In this document: positions 32,314 through 41,859 of the stretch, piece after piece
Position numbering within the stretch: the first letter of the stretch is position 1
Layout of the letters: each line of letters starts with the position of its first letter
DNA from: a bacterium
Lineage (GTDB): Bacteria; CSSED10-310; JAJRTK01
DNA: 42,080 nucleotides
Assembly: GCA_024278345.1 (NCBI GenBank)
Contig: JAJRTK010000509.1
Coordinates: 1-42,080, forward strand
Direction: 5' to 3'
Translations under genes and position numbers: made by a program
The notes under the pieces: model-generated
The model's input: the letters and a program-made list of their open reading frames with translations, nothing else
The model's database searches: none
Told to the model about the DNA's origin: nothing

Positions 32314-35300
32314 CTACGCTCCTCTGTTGTCCGCCTTTCCTGATCCTTGGCGAAAACGCGCATCGGGTTGCCTTGGTGTGGTCTGCCTAGAGGGTTCCGG
32401 GCTGGAGCCTACGGGCGCAAAGGTATTCGCCACATAATCCTCCACAGCCAGTATTTTCTCACCCTCCTCACCCAGGAGCAGGAAGTCAAAGTGGATTCGG
32501 CGTTCTTCGTGACCCTGGAGCAATATGTGCAGGCGGCAAGCTTCACCCGGTCGCGGATGGCGAAAGACTCCGATCTTTCCGAATGCACCCGGCAGAGCCG
32601 CGGCAGCGAGCCTCGCCCTGGCGACAACGCCACACGCCTGAAGACAGGAATCCAATACCGGGGCGGGAAGCCACCAATCGGCGTCCTGTCTGGAAGGACG
32701 TAAGCCTCGGGCATCCAGGCCCACAAGTTTAGCACGATGCCGTGTGCCGTCACCTACCGTGACCTCTCGCAGTGCCCGGAAAGGAGGCCCGTGATAGATA
32801 GCGATGGACCGGGGGCTCCCATCCCAACTCTGACGATAAGAAAAAGAAATGGTCCGCCCGTCGATCTCCTTTGTGTCCAGAGCGATGCCCGGCCAAGCAG
32901 TCGTGGAAGCTCTGCCCGAAACCAGCCGTCGATCTGGATCGATCAATCGGCCGCCGCGGCCGACAAAATCCGTCATCAAGGTCAGCTCCATCCCCGCATC
33001 ACCGCGATGGAGCAAGCACCTCACCGAGGCCCGCCCACCAGCCGAAAGTTTGAGGGCGGTATGGATGGTGGCGCCTTCCAGAACGCCGAGGCCGGCATCC
33101 CCCATGGCAAGGCGAGCCGTGTCCGCCATCATCTCCAAGGCCGCCACCGCTGGAAGAATTGGCGTCGGCCCGATCCGGTGCTCGGTGAGGAAAGGGTCTT
33201 TTCCCGCGTTCAACCGGCATTCCGTTACAAGGATTTTCTTGTGGCGCCGCAAGACCGCATCGACCATGGGAAGCCTGGCGGCGGTTTTCTCCGTGCTACG
33301 CCATTCTTGGAGCTGCCCTTCGTCGGGGAGCAACCGATCTAGATCCAGAGCTTCTAGCCGCTCCACGATCGTGACTTCCAGCTCGGGGTCTTCCGCCAGG
33401 ATCTCCCGAAGGAAATGGTCTCCCCCCTCCCGGACCCCCATGAACTTTTGTCCGCTAGCCTCCAGCAAATGCCGCGTCTGTTTGCGAACCGCCATACCGA
33501 CTTCGTCCCACGCGGGCCAGGAAATGGCCACTGCCCGGCAAGCCGGGTTTTTCGCCGCGTGGGCGCCCATCACTCTTGAAAGCATGTCGGACGCCAGGGC
33601 ATAGTCCGCCTGACCCATACCTCCAAATCGGCCCGACACCGAGGAGAACCCAACGAAGAGGCGTATGGGGTCGGAGGCTGTTGACGAAATCAGATGGATG
33701 AAGCCGTCGAGTTTCGCCCCTATGGTGGCAGCGAGCTCTTCCGGAGTCTTTTTGAGGAATGATCGGGATGCCTCATGTCCGGCCCCGTGGATCACGGCTT
33801 CGATTGGGCCATCCGCCTCTCTGATTTCTTGGAGTACCTTGCGGAGTGCAGCGCTATCTGAAACGTCCAGGGCATGATAGTGAGGGCTCGCGCCCGCGGC
33901 AGCGAGGCGCCGCAGGTTGCGATCGATCTCCAGCGCCTTGCCGATAGGCGCTGTTGCACGCTCCCACTCCACGGGTGTGACCTTCCCCCGCTCGGCACGA
34001 AGTCTCTCCAAGATCTGATGGCGAAGCCGTTTCAAGCCAGCGTCATCGAGCTGGCGCCACTCCTTCACCTCCACGGGCAAGGGAGTCCGACCCAGAAGGT
34101 GAAGCCGTCGGACCCCCAAACGAGCCAGGCGGAGAACCACTTCAGCGGTGACTCCCCGCGCTCCGCCCGTCACCACCACAGCCCCTAGCCGCCGCAGATC
34201 GTCAAGCCTCTCCGGAGCTACTCTCGCCCGACATGGGGCCATTCTGAGCACCCGTCGCCGGCCGCGGAGCAATCCCACTTCCAGCCGCCGATCTTCAGAA
34301 TCGAGCTCGGCCAAAAGTGCATCCGCGATGGCGGCAGGCCGCTCCGAAGATTCGACATCCAGCACTTTGACCCGAAGAGTCTGAAACTCCCGGCGAAGCG
34401 CTTTGAAAAGGCCGGCTACGGCACCGCCCTCCGGCAGCGTACCCGCAAGGTTCGCCTGTCCCATGGCCCCGCCCAGGGCGGTGACACCAGCCAAGACGGG
34501 CCGCGTGTCGTCGCCGAGGCGCCGCGACCAGTCCTGGAGCAACCAGTATGGCCCTTCCACCAGGCGTTTCTTCAAGGCCGGCCATTGATCGATGAGCCCG
34601 CTCAACCCGGTCTCGCCCTGGCCAAGCCGCTCGATAGCCGACAGAAGAAACAGGTCGGGAAGCGGGCCACGCTCAAGCAGCGCGTGCCCGCGCTCCGCCA
34701 GGTCTGGGCCAAGAGCGAGACATTCCACGACGGCGCCGCGGCCATCCAGTCTCTCTTTGAGGGCTTCCGCCACTGGGCCCGCGCCAACGATGAGCGCTCG
34801 TCTGGGCTGATAAGTGCCAGTCCGCGCACCTCGAAGATCCTCGATCTCGGTCCGGAGGAGGTACCGCGTCATCACCTCGGGATCGGGGGAAAAATTCAAG
34901 TCTTCCCTCTCGCCACCCTCTCCGGGAAGGAAAGCCGGATCGATCACTCGAACGCCTTCTCCACCGGCAAGATGGCCTGAGCTTGAAGAACCAAATAACT
35001 CGTCCAGCCTGAGCTCTCGCCATTTCACCTGATTCTCTGCTCCGCCCACGCGATCCGTGACGTGGAGAATTCCGGCGGCGGTGTCCACCACAAGGCCCAT
35101 GACATTGTCCACTCGGCAAACAGTGTTCATGGTCCTGTGGGCCACGTCGCGACCTCGCCCTCCATCAAAGCGATCCCGCAAGAATCCTTCCAGTGTTTCA
35201 AGCTCGACAGGCCCGCCGCCGGCCTTCGCCAGTAGCTCCCCAAGACGGGCAAACCGGTGCTGCGAATGCTCGGGCACTTCTGCCGTGCTGGGCAACATGA

Positions 35301-38300
35301 CCGCGTGGTTCGCCGTAAACTGCCGCTGTAGCCCGGAGGCCTCCTCGAGATGATCGACTTCGTATTCGAAGAAGCGAAGCGTTTCTTCCGATGGGTGGCT
35401 CAGCATCACGGACCAAGAACCGGTTTTTGACGTTGTTCGAGCAACCTCAACGGCCTCCGCGGAGGAGCTCGCCCCTTCCAACATCCGCCGGACGAGGATC
35501 GGGTGGATCAACCCGTTGGCAACGCCCTTGGCGTGATCTCTGTCAAGAAGCACACAACTCGTGACCACCAGACCACCGGCGTTGACTCCGTTGAATCCGC
35601 ACATCTGCCCGGCCTGAGAAAAGGTCAAGTGAGGAAGCCCTTCCTCGGGCTCGCGAACCTGCACCACCCTCGTCAAGACCGCGCCAAGGTGGAGTAAGAG
35701 CGGAGAATCTTCGTTCACCGCATGAAGCACACCACGGCTGCTCTTGCTGTGATGCTCGGAAAAGGAAAGCCCGATCTGCGAGCAACCGAGTCCGTACTCG
35801 GGAAAAAGGGCGGAATCAAGATTGTAGGCCAACATATAGCGATAGGGCAGGCCGGCTCCGTCCGCCAGCCCCCGAATCTCTTCCAGCGCTCTCTCGTCAA
35901 AGTACTGCTCGGGATGTTTCAAGGCATTCTGGAGCACCTCCCGACCGAGGGCCTCGTCCCCGATGAACTCCTTGAAGGTCTCCACGATGCGCTGAATCTC
36001 TTCTCGTTGCGCCCGACCATGCTGAAACCCCATCTCGTAGGGTGTGCCTTGGAGGCGAAGTAGGGGAATTTGGCCAAGCTTTTCCCTGGATTCGGCCTTC
36101 GGCCTCCGAGGTAGCGGCCGCGTAATGTCAGAATCCTCGGCGGTGTCTGCCGAATCCAGCTCTGCCGTCACCACGGGTGGCAGCTTGGCGGCTGTGATCG
36201 CTTCATTTCCGGTATCACCTTCAACCGCCGCGGCCGTCAGACCACTGGAGTCCAAAAGGGCCGGTTCACCGGAAGAAGGCGGAACGCTCTGGCGGGAAGC
36301 GGCTACGGAATCCACGGGCGCCCCGGAAGGAGCAAGGGACTCCTCCACGTAAGCCGCTACATGGTTGAGCGTCGGAAAATCCCTTAGGGAAAGGCTTTCG
36401 TCGGTGGGGAGGTCGTAAACCTCCCGCACTTTCCCCAACACCTGCGCCTGCTTCACCGTGTCAATCCCCAGATCCGCCTCCAAATCCAGATCGAGCTCGA
36501 TAAGCTCCGGCGGATAACCACTCTGCTCGCACACGAGATCCACCAGTGTTTTCTCGATCTCTGACCTGAACTCTCCAGTGGCCTCGGGTTCTTTGTCACC
36601 ATTGACGTCAGTGAGTTCAAGTTCTTTTTCTTCGGGCGTGCCGCCTGAAACCGCCATCTCCGCAGCAGCCGGTTGAGATCCAGACACGCCACCCAACTGC
36701 CCCAAGACGAAGTTTTCTACGTGGCGAAGAGTCGGAAACTCTCGAAGCGACAGCGCCTCATCCGTCGCCAGATCGAATTTCTCCCGAACCTTTCCAAACA
36801 CTTGCGCCTGCTTCACCGTGTCGATCCCAAGGTCCGCCTCCATGTCCAGGTCGAACTCGATGAGGTCCTCGGGATAGCCAGTTTGGTCGATCACCTGCTC
36901 GATGAGGAACTGGTGGACCTCCCGGGCTAGCTCGGGAGAGGCGGAGCCTCCAACATCTTGCGTCGAACCGGGTGCCGTGCCGACCGGAGTCGAAGGCTCC
37001 TGAATCGCGGCAACGGTTGGTGCCGGCGCCACTCCCGACACACTCGGAGACAGCTCACGCGCCGACACCGCCACACTCGCGGCTCCGGAACCTGAAGAGG
37101 AAGGCGGCCTCTTCCGCCCAGGAAGCTGAAAGCGCCCACTCTTAACCTCCTGGGCGATCCTCTCTCTCCGCCGCTCCGTTGCATCGTACAGCCGAACCGT
37201 TTTCGCCGTAGCGCCATCGAGGGCGGATGGCCGGTAGCTCTTGTCACCCTTTTCGTATTGCTCGAAGAGATGCCGCGCCATCATCGCGAGGGACGGGCGA
37301 GTCGCCACCCAAAAGGCCCGCCACCCGGGATCAGCTACCAGCCGCCTCCACTCCCCACTGGTGAACAAGGCGGCTTCCGAACTCTCAGCCTCGGCTGAAA
37401 AAGAGTTTTTTTCCGGTTCCTGCCGTCCCGTCGCCACCTCGCCAACCTCCAACTTCGAAGTTCCCCGTCGCCTGGTGCGGTACCCCGACTCCAGCCCGGT
37501 CTCGGCTCCTGGAATCGGTTTCCCCACTCTTTCTTCCGTCGATCTGAGGGCCGCCAACGCTCGTTCCACGGCGCCGATACCGGATCGTTTCTTGTCGTCC
37601 AAAGAGACGACGACCGCCGGCCTTTCCCCCAGAATACTCCGCGTCAACCTTGTGAGAATGTTGCCCGGTCCCATCTCCACAAAGCGACGATAACCAGCCG
37701 CATAGGCCACTTCAATCTGCGTGACGTAGTCCACGGGAAGCGTCAACTGCTCCACCAGTGCCCGACGAATCTCTTCGGGTGTGGAAAGCTCCCTGGGTCC
37801 CACGGAGCAAAGATAGCGGACCGAGGGCGACCGAACCTCCACCTGCCCGATCCGGTGGCGCAAGAGCTCGGCCGCAGGCCGCATGAGCTCGGAGTGGAAC
37901 GCCCTTGGGACACTCAACCGACGGGCGGTCACACCGGCACGCTCGGCTCGATCCAGCAACGCATCGATGGCCGGAGGAGTACCCGAGACAACGATCTGTT
38001 CCGGCGAATTGATATTGCTCTCCGCCGCGTAGCCAGGAAGCCCTTCCAGGAGCTCCGCCAGACGCTCGCGGGGGGCGAAAACCGAGACCATCGCGCCCGG
38101 CCGATCTGCCGCCATGATCGCCTCACATCGCAGCAAGGTCGCCTGAATCGCTCCCTCCACACTCAGAGATCCAACCGCAACCAACGACGGATAATCGCCA
38201 TAGCTATGGCCGGTCACCATTCCAGGCTCCAGCCCGTGAGCCTTGGCGACTTCGAGCATCATCAAGCCACCGCCCAGCACGGCAAGTTGAGTCCACTTCA

Positions 38301-41300
38301 CCATGGACAACAGTTCCGGCCGCTCCCACAAAACGACAGACAGCGGCTCCAGACCCTGCCGCGCCAAAATGTGATCCATCTCTACGAGCCGTTTCGCCGC
38401 CGCACGATAAGATCCGGCGATCTCCCGAAGCATGCCGGAATACTGGGACCCCTGCCCGGGAAAGAGAAAGCAAAAGCCACCTTCGAGAGGTTGCGGCGCC
38501 ACATAAACGCCCTTCCCCAGATAGACCGCCCGTGCGCGGGGTTTCTCAGTGGCCGCCAAGGCGACGCCAAGACGCTCGCCCGCGACCCCCGCAATCTGAA
38601 TCCCCACGGCCGCCGGACCACGACCATAGACAGCCCCTGCCTCCATCACAAACCCAGTATCAGCCCCCAGCGCGTTGAGGGATCTCCGCAACTCCCCAAG
38701 GGTGCCGGCCCGTACCACAAACGGCTCGGCAGCGGGTTTCCCAGCTTCCAGATCCTCCGCCAGGGAGCCTGCCCCACCTCCAGGCACCGGCGGCGCCTTT
38801 TCCAGCACCACGTGGTAGTTGATCCCGGCGAGTCCCATGGAACTCACGCCGGCCCTGGGAATTCCCTCGGTCTCGTCGATCTCCCTGATCTGGCTGCTCA
38901 CCTCAAGATCTGGCGCCAGTGCCGGGTTAGGTGTCTCCAGGCTCGCCGTAGGAGGAATCAGGCCGTGGTGCAGCGAAAGTGCCGCCTTCACGACAGCCGA
39001 AACCCCCGCGGCGCCTTGGGTATGACCAATGTTCGACTTGACGGAGCCCAGCAGGACCGGAGCTTTTCTGTCGCCCGTGGCGATGACCCGCCGAACCGCT
39101 TCGATTTCCGTGGCATCGCCTTGAACGGTTCCAGCGCCATGGCATTCCACATAATCCACCGTCTCCGGCGCAACGCCACAAGCCTCGTACGCCCGCTGCA
39201 TGGCCCTGGCAAGTCCATTTGGGGAGGACTTGTGAAGACTCTTCCGTTCGCCGTCACTGGCGGAACCGATCCCTCGGATCACGGCGTAGATCTTGTCGCC
39301 TTCAGCCTGAGCATCGCTCAGCCGCTTGACGACGCAAACCGCGGCTCCTTCTCCCGGCAGAAAACCATCCGCCGCCGCATCGAAGGGCGCACACCGGTCG
39401 CTCCGGCTCAAGCTCAGGAACTGGCAATAGCCCTCGAATCTCTGGACGCGCATGGATCGGTCGCCACCGCCAAAGAGGCCAACGTCGCAATCCTCTGCCC
39501 AGAGTGCCTCGCAAACCGCCTCCATGGAGGCCAGAGAAGAAGAACAGGCGGCGTCCATGGAAAAAGTCGGGCCGCGGAGATCAAGGGTCTTGGCGATTCT
39601 TGAAGCCAGCGTGCTGGAGGAAAAGCTTCCCGAGCTATCCTCCGTCACTTCCGGTAGGGAGCTTCTTATCGCACCCTCCAACTGGGCCACCGCCTTCTCC
39701 ATCGTATCGCGGCCCAGGCCTTCCGTCTCCAGGATCTCACGAAGCGCTTCACCCACTTCCGGTACACGAATCGCCAGAGCGAGCTCCAGGGCAAAATCAC
39801 TGCCAAACACCGACCCCATACAGGTCATCACCCGCTGCCGATCAATACTTTTCGGGTCAATCCCTGCGTCATCAAGTGCCTCCAAGGCACTTTCAAGGAG
39901 CATGAACTGAAGTGGGTCGTTCCGTTCAATGAGCTTTGGGGGGATCCGATAACGCCGCCAATCCGCCTGGAACCCCTCCAGAAAAGCGCCACGTTTGGTG
40001 TAGGTCCGCCACGTCGCCCGCTCCCCTGGCTGGTAATAAAGTTCCGCCGACCAACGGTGGTCCGGCACGTCCCGCATCGCCACGTGCCCATCGCACAGCC
40101 TTCGCCAGAATTGCTCCGGCCCCCGAGCATCGGGGAGAATACAGCCGATTCCCACGATGGCCAGAGGCTCCCGTCGAGTCTTATGGCCCAGCACAACGCG
40201 GCTTTTCCTCTCCTGGAGCAGACTCTCCCGCCGCTGGGGAGAAGGCGGCTCCTCCAGAACGATGTGGTAGTTCAACCCACCGATCCCAAAGGTGTCCACC
40301 GCCGCGATCCGCGGCTTCGAACCCCTTCGCCAAGGCTCGGCCAAAGTCGCGTGACGCAAGGGCGTTTTCTCCCACTGGATAGCAGGGTTCGGCTTTTGAT
40401 AGCAGATGGATGGCGGAATCGTCTCTGTCTCAAACGCCACGAGCACCTTGATGAGCCCCGCGATCCCGGCCGCCTCGCGGCAGTGACCGATATTGGACTT
40501 CACCGAGCCGATGGGGATCTTCACTCCCACGGGTACCCGCGGTCCGAACGTCTCCGTGAGAGCCTCCACCTCAGTGGCGTCTCCCAGCGCAGTGGATGTA
40601 CCATGCGCCTCGATAAGGCCCACTTCCGCCATGGAAACTCCCGATCCCTGATAAGCCTTCTCGATGGCGATCTTCTGGCCCCTCTTGTCCGGCGCCCAAA
40701 GCCCCTTCCCACGACCGTCGCAAGAGCCTGCAAGTCCGCGAATCAGGCCGTGAATCGTCCGGCCCTTCGCCACGGCGTCCTCCAGCCGCTCCAAAAGCAC
40801 CATTCCCAGGCCATCGGACGAAATAAAACCGTTGGCGCGTTCATCGAAGGGGAAGGAACCCTCCGCCGAAAGCGCCCGGGACTGCGAAAACATCACCACG
40901 GAGAGCTGCTGCGAATAGGAAGCGCCTCCAGCTAATGCCATGTCCAGCGTCCCCTGGCGAAGCCCCCGAATCGCCACATCCATCGCCGCGAAAGAAGATG
41001 CACATGCCGCATCCACCACCACGTGACGGCCTGTCAAACCGAAAACACTCGTAATGATCCCCGCCATGGCGCTGGTGATCGTTCCGGGACCGCCATCTTC
41101 CGTCCTATGCGGCAACCGCTTGTGCATCAGATCCACCACGGCTTGGCGAATCTCCCGCCGGCGCGCCTCCGGCAAGCTCTGGAGCGCATCCACTTTGTCG
41201 AAGGCGAGCATCAAACCCTCGATGGCCGTGGATACAGCCATATCCGTCGTCAGCATGCTTCCCCGGGCATGGCCCAACAACACCCCGATGTTGGCCCCCT

Positions 41301-41649
41301 GCAGTCCGAAAGGCTCCAAGCCCGCGTGCTCAAACGTCTCCTTTGCTACTTCCAAGCCCCAAAGATGAATGATATCCGTCGATTCCACGACCTTCGGAGG
41401 CATTCGGAATGTCCGCCAGTCGAAGGCTCGCTCTCGAATCGATCCCCCGAGCTTCGTGTAAGCCTTGCCGTAAGCTCCAACCTCGGGATCGTAATACAGG
41501 CGCTGATTGAATCTGTTCTTCGCCAGCTCGCTGATGGCGCAGCGCCCTTCCAACAAAAGGCTCTTGAACTCCTCGAGATTGTCGGCGCCTGGGAAACGGC
41601 AGCCAATGCCGATGATCGCTATGGGAGCTTGGTAGGAGGAGGAATCCAT
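32314..41649 (-). CDS. Iterative PKS/secondary-lipid synthase with embedded C45-type acyltransferase
   Basis: A 3111-residue megaenzyme; ATG 41649 follows AAGGAG and directly precedes the first domain. Order: KS1 (about 8-470; Cys216, His349, His389), KS2 (about 495-955; Cys702, His837, His876), AT (about 1058-1350; GHSYG Ser1149, His1252), two ACPs (about 1578-1652 and 1695-1770; both GIDTVKQ, with Thr1611 and Thr1731 where Ser is expected), a peptidase C45/penicillin-acyltransferase-like Ntn domain (about 1858-2220; GTPYEMGFQHGR, then GC with Cys1956), KR (about 2285-2770; TGGARG, Tyr2683, Lys2646; YALAS where YxxxN is usual), and a double-hotdog dehydratase (about 2790-3080; His2824, Asp3000). 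The KS-AT-ACP-KR-DH core resembles PfaA-like lipid synthases and enediyne synthases. The product is unknown. Separate genes for phosphopantetheinylation and enoyl reduction follow. Confidence 0.9.
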   Translation of the reverse strand: MDSSSYQAPIAIIGIGCRFPGADNLEEFKSLLLEGRCAISELAKNRFNQRLYYDPEVGAYGKAYTKLGGSIRERAFDWRTFRMPPKVVESTDIIHLWGLEVAKETFEHAGLEPFGLQGANIGVLLGHARGSMLTTDMAVSTAIEGLMLAFDKVDALQSLPEARRREIRQAVVDLMHKRLPHRTEDGGPGTITSAMAGIITSVFGLTGRHVVVDAACASSFAAMDVAIRGLRQGTLDMALAGGASYSQQLSVVMFSQSRALSAEGSFPFDERANGFISSDGLGMVLLERLEDAVAKGRTIHGLIRGLAGSCDGRGKGLWAPDKRGQKIAIEKAYQGSGVSMAEVGLIEAHGTSTALGDATEVEALTETFGPRVPVGVKIPIGSVKSNIGHCREAAGIAGLIKVLVAFETETIPPSICYQKPNPAIQWEKTPLRHATLAEPWRRGSKPRIAAVDTFGIGGLNYHIVLEEPPSPQRRESLLQERKSRVVLGHKTRREPLAIVGIGCILPDARGPEQFWRRLCDGHVAMRDVPDHRWSAELYYQPGERATWRTYTKRGAFLEGFQADWRRYRIPPKLIERNDPLQFMLLESALEALDDAGIDPKSIDRQRVMTCMGSVFGSDFALELALAIRVPEVGEALREILETEGLGRDTMEKAVAQLEGAIRSSLPEVTEDSSGSFSSSTLASRIAKTLDLRGPTFSMDAACSSSLASMEAVCEALWAEDCDVGLFGGGDRSMRVQRFEGYCQFLSLSRSDRCAPFDAAADGFLPGEGAAVCVVKRLSDAQAEGDKIYAVIRGIGSASDGERKSLHKSSPNGLARAMQRAYEACGVAPETVDYVECHGAGTVQGDATEIEAVRRVIATGDRKAPVLLGSVKSNIGHTQGAAGVSAVVKAALSLHHGLIPPTASLETPNPALAPDLEVSSQIREIDETEGIPRAGVSSMGLAGINYHVVLEKAPPVPGGGAGSLAEDLEAGKPAAEPFVVRAGTLGELRRSLNALGADTGFVMEAGAVYGRGPAAVGIQIAGVAGERLGVALAATEKPRARAVYLGKGVYVAPQPLEGGFCFLFPGQGSQYSGMLREIAGSYRAAAKRLVEMDHILARQGLEPLSVVLWERPELLSMVKWTQLAVLGGGLMMLEVAKAHGLEPGMVTGHSYGDYPSLVAVGSLSVEGAIQATLLRCEAIMAADRPGAMVSVFAPRERLAELLEGLPGYAAESNINSPEQIVVSGTPPAIDALLDRAERAGVTARRLSVPRAFHSELMRPAAELLRHRIGQVEVRSPSVRYLCSVGPRELSTPEEIRRALVEQLTLPVDYVTQIEVAYAAGYRRFVEMGPGNILTRLTRSILGERPAVVVSLDDKKRSGIGAVERALAALRSTEERVGKPIPGAETGLESGYRTRRRGTSKLEVGEVATGRQEPEKNSFSAEAESSEAALFTSGEWRRLVADPGWRAFWVATRPSLAMMARHLFEQYEKGDKSYRPSALDGATAKTVRLYDATERRRERIAQEVKSGRFQLPGRKRPPSSSGSGAASVAVSARELSPSVSGVAPAPTVAAIQEPSTPVGTAPGSTQDVGGSASPELAREVHQFLIEQVIDQTGYPEDLIEFDLDMEADLGIDTVKQAQVFGKVREKFDLATDEALSLREFPTLRHVENFVLGQLGGVSGSQPAAAEMAVSGGTPEEKELELTDVNGDKEPEATGEFRSEIEKTLVDLVCEQSGYPPELIELDLDLEADLGIDTVKQAQVLGKVREVYDLPTDESLSLRDFPTLNHVAAYVEESLAPSGAPVDSVAASRQSVPPSSGEPALLDSSGLTAAAVEGDTGNEAITAAKLPPVVTAELDSADTAEDSDITRPLPRRPKAESREKLGQIPLLRLQGTPYEMGFQHGRAQREEIQRIVETFKEFIGDEALGREVLQNALKHPEQYFDERALEEIRGLADGAGLPYRYMLAYNLDSALFPEYGLGCSQIGLSFSEHHSKSSRGVLHAVNEDSPLLLHLGAVLTRVVQVREPEEGLPHLTFSQAGQMCGFNGVNAGGLVVTSCVLLDRDHAKGVANGLIHPILVRRMLEGASSSAEAVEVARTTSKTGSWSVMLSHPSEETLRFFEYEVDHLEEASGLQRQFTANHAVMLPSTAEVPEHSQHRFARLGELLAKAGGGPVELETLEGFLRDRFDGGRGRDVAHRTMNTVCRVDNVMGLVVDTAAGILHVTDRVGGAENQVKWRELRLDELFGSSSSGHLAGGEGVRVIDPAFLPGEGGEREDLNFSPDPEVMTRYLLRTEIEDLRGARTGTYQPRRALIVGAGPVAEALKERLDGRGAVVECLALGPDLAERGHALLERGPLPDLFLLSAIERLGQGETGLSGLIDQWPALKKRLVEGPYWLLQDWSRRLGDDTRPVLAGVTALGGAMGQANLAGTLPEGGAVAGLFKALRREFQTLRVKVLDVESSERPAAIADALLAELDSEDRRLEVGLLRGRRRVLRMAPCRARVAPERLDDLRRLGAVVVTGGARGVTAEVVLRLARLGVRRLHLLGRTPLPVEVKEWRQLDDAGLKRLRHQILERLRAERGKVTPVEWERATAPIGKALEIDRNLRRLAAAGASPHYHALDVSDSAALRKVLQEIREADGPIEAVIHGAGHEASRSFLKKTPEELAATIGAKLDGFIHLISSTASDPIRLFVGFSSVSGRFGGMGQADYALASDMLSRVMGAHAAKNPACRAVAISWPAWDEVGMAVRKQTRHLLEASGQKFMGVREGGDHFLREILAEDPELEVTIVERLEALDLDRLLPDEGQLQEWRSTEKTAARLPMVDAVLRRHKKILVTECRLNAGKDPFLTEHRIGPTPILPAVAALEMMADTARLAMGDAGLGVLEGATIHTALKLSAGGRASVRCLLHRGDAGMELTLMTDFVGRGGRLIDPDRRLVSGRASTTAWPGIALDTKEIDGRTISFSYRQSWDGSPRSIAIYHGPPFRALREVTVGDGTRHRAKLVGLDARGLRPSRQDADWWLPAPVLDSCLQACGVVARARLAAAALPGAFGKIGVFRHPRPGEACRLHILLQGHEERRIHFDFLLLGEEGEKILAVEDYVANTFAPVGSSPEPSRQTTPRQPDARFRQGSGKADNRGA

Positions 41650-41811
41650 ACGACGGCATCTCCTTAACAAGACCAGGGGGAATGGGGTGGACATCTCTTC
41701 CAGCAACTGAAAAGAGCTTAGGATAACCGACCACCTGGAAGTTTTCCAAACCGACGTCAAAAGCACCCCCTCGCCCCGAGTTATTTGAAGGACACAATTG
41801 TTCACCGGTGA

Positions 41812-41859
41812 CTTTCTTCTCTTCGTGTTGCGTTCCGCCCCGGGGTACCCAAAAAGGCG
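41812..41859 (-). repeat. Dispersed intergenic repeat, copy 6 (right half)
   Basis: On the minus strand: CGGGGCGGAACGCAACACGA followed by AGAGAAGAAAG. This is the right block and A-rich tail of the family. The left GGCGAGCAGCG block is replaced by unrelated sequence (TTTTTGGGTACC). Confidence 0.6.

Noticed and set aside
37855-39603. A 582-residue open frame on the plus strand opposite the megasynthase
   Set aside because: It is rich in Arg, His and Gln, has no domain content, and lies wholly antisense to well-conserved KS2/AT sequence. It is a by-product of GC-rich codon use.
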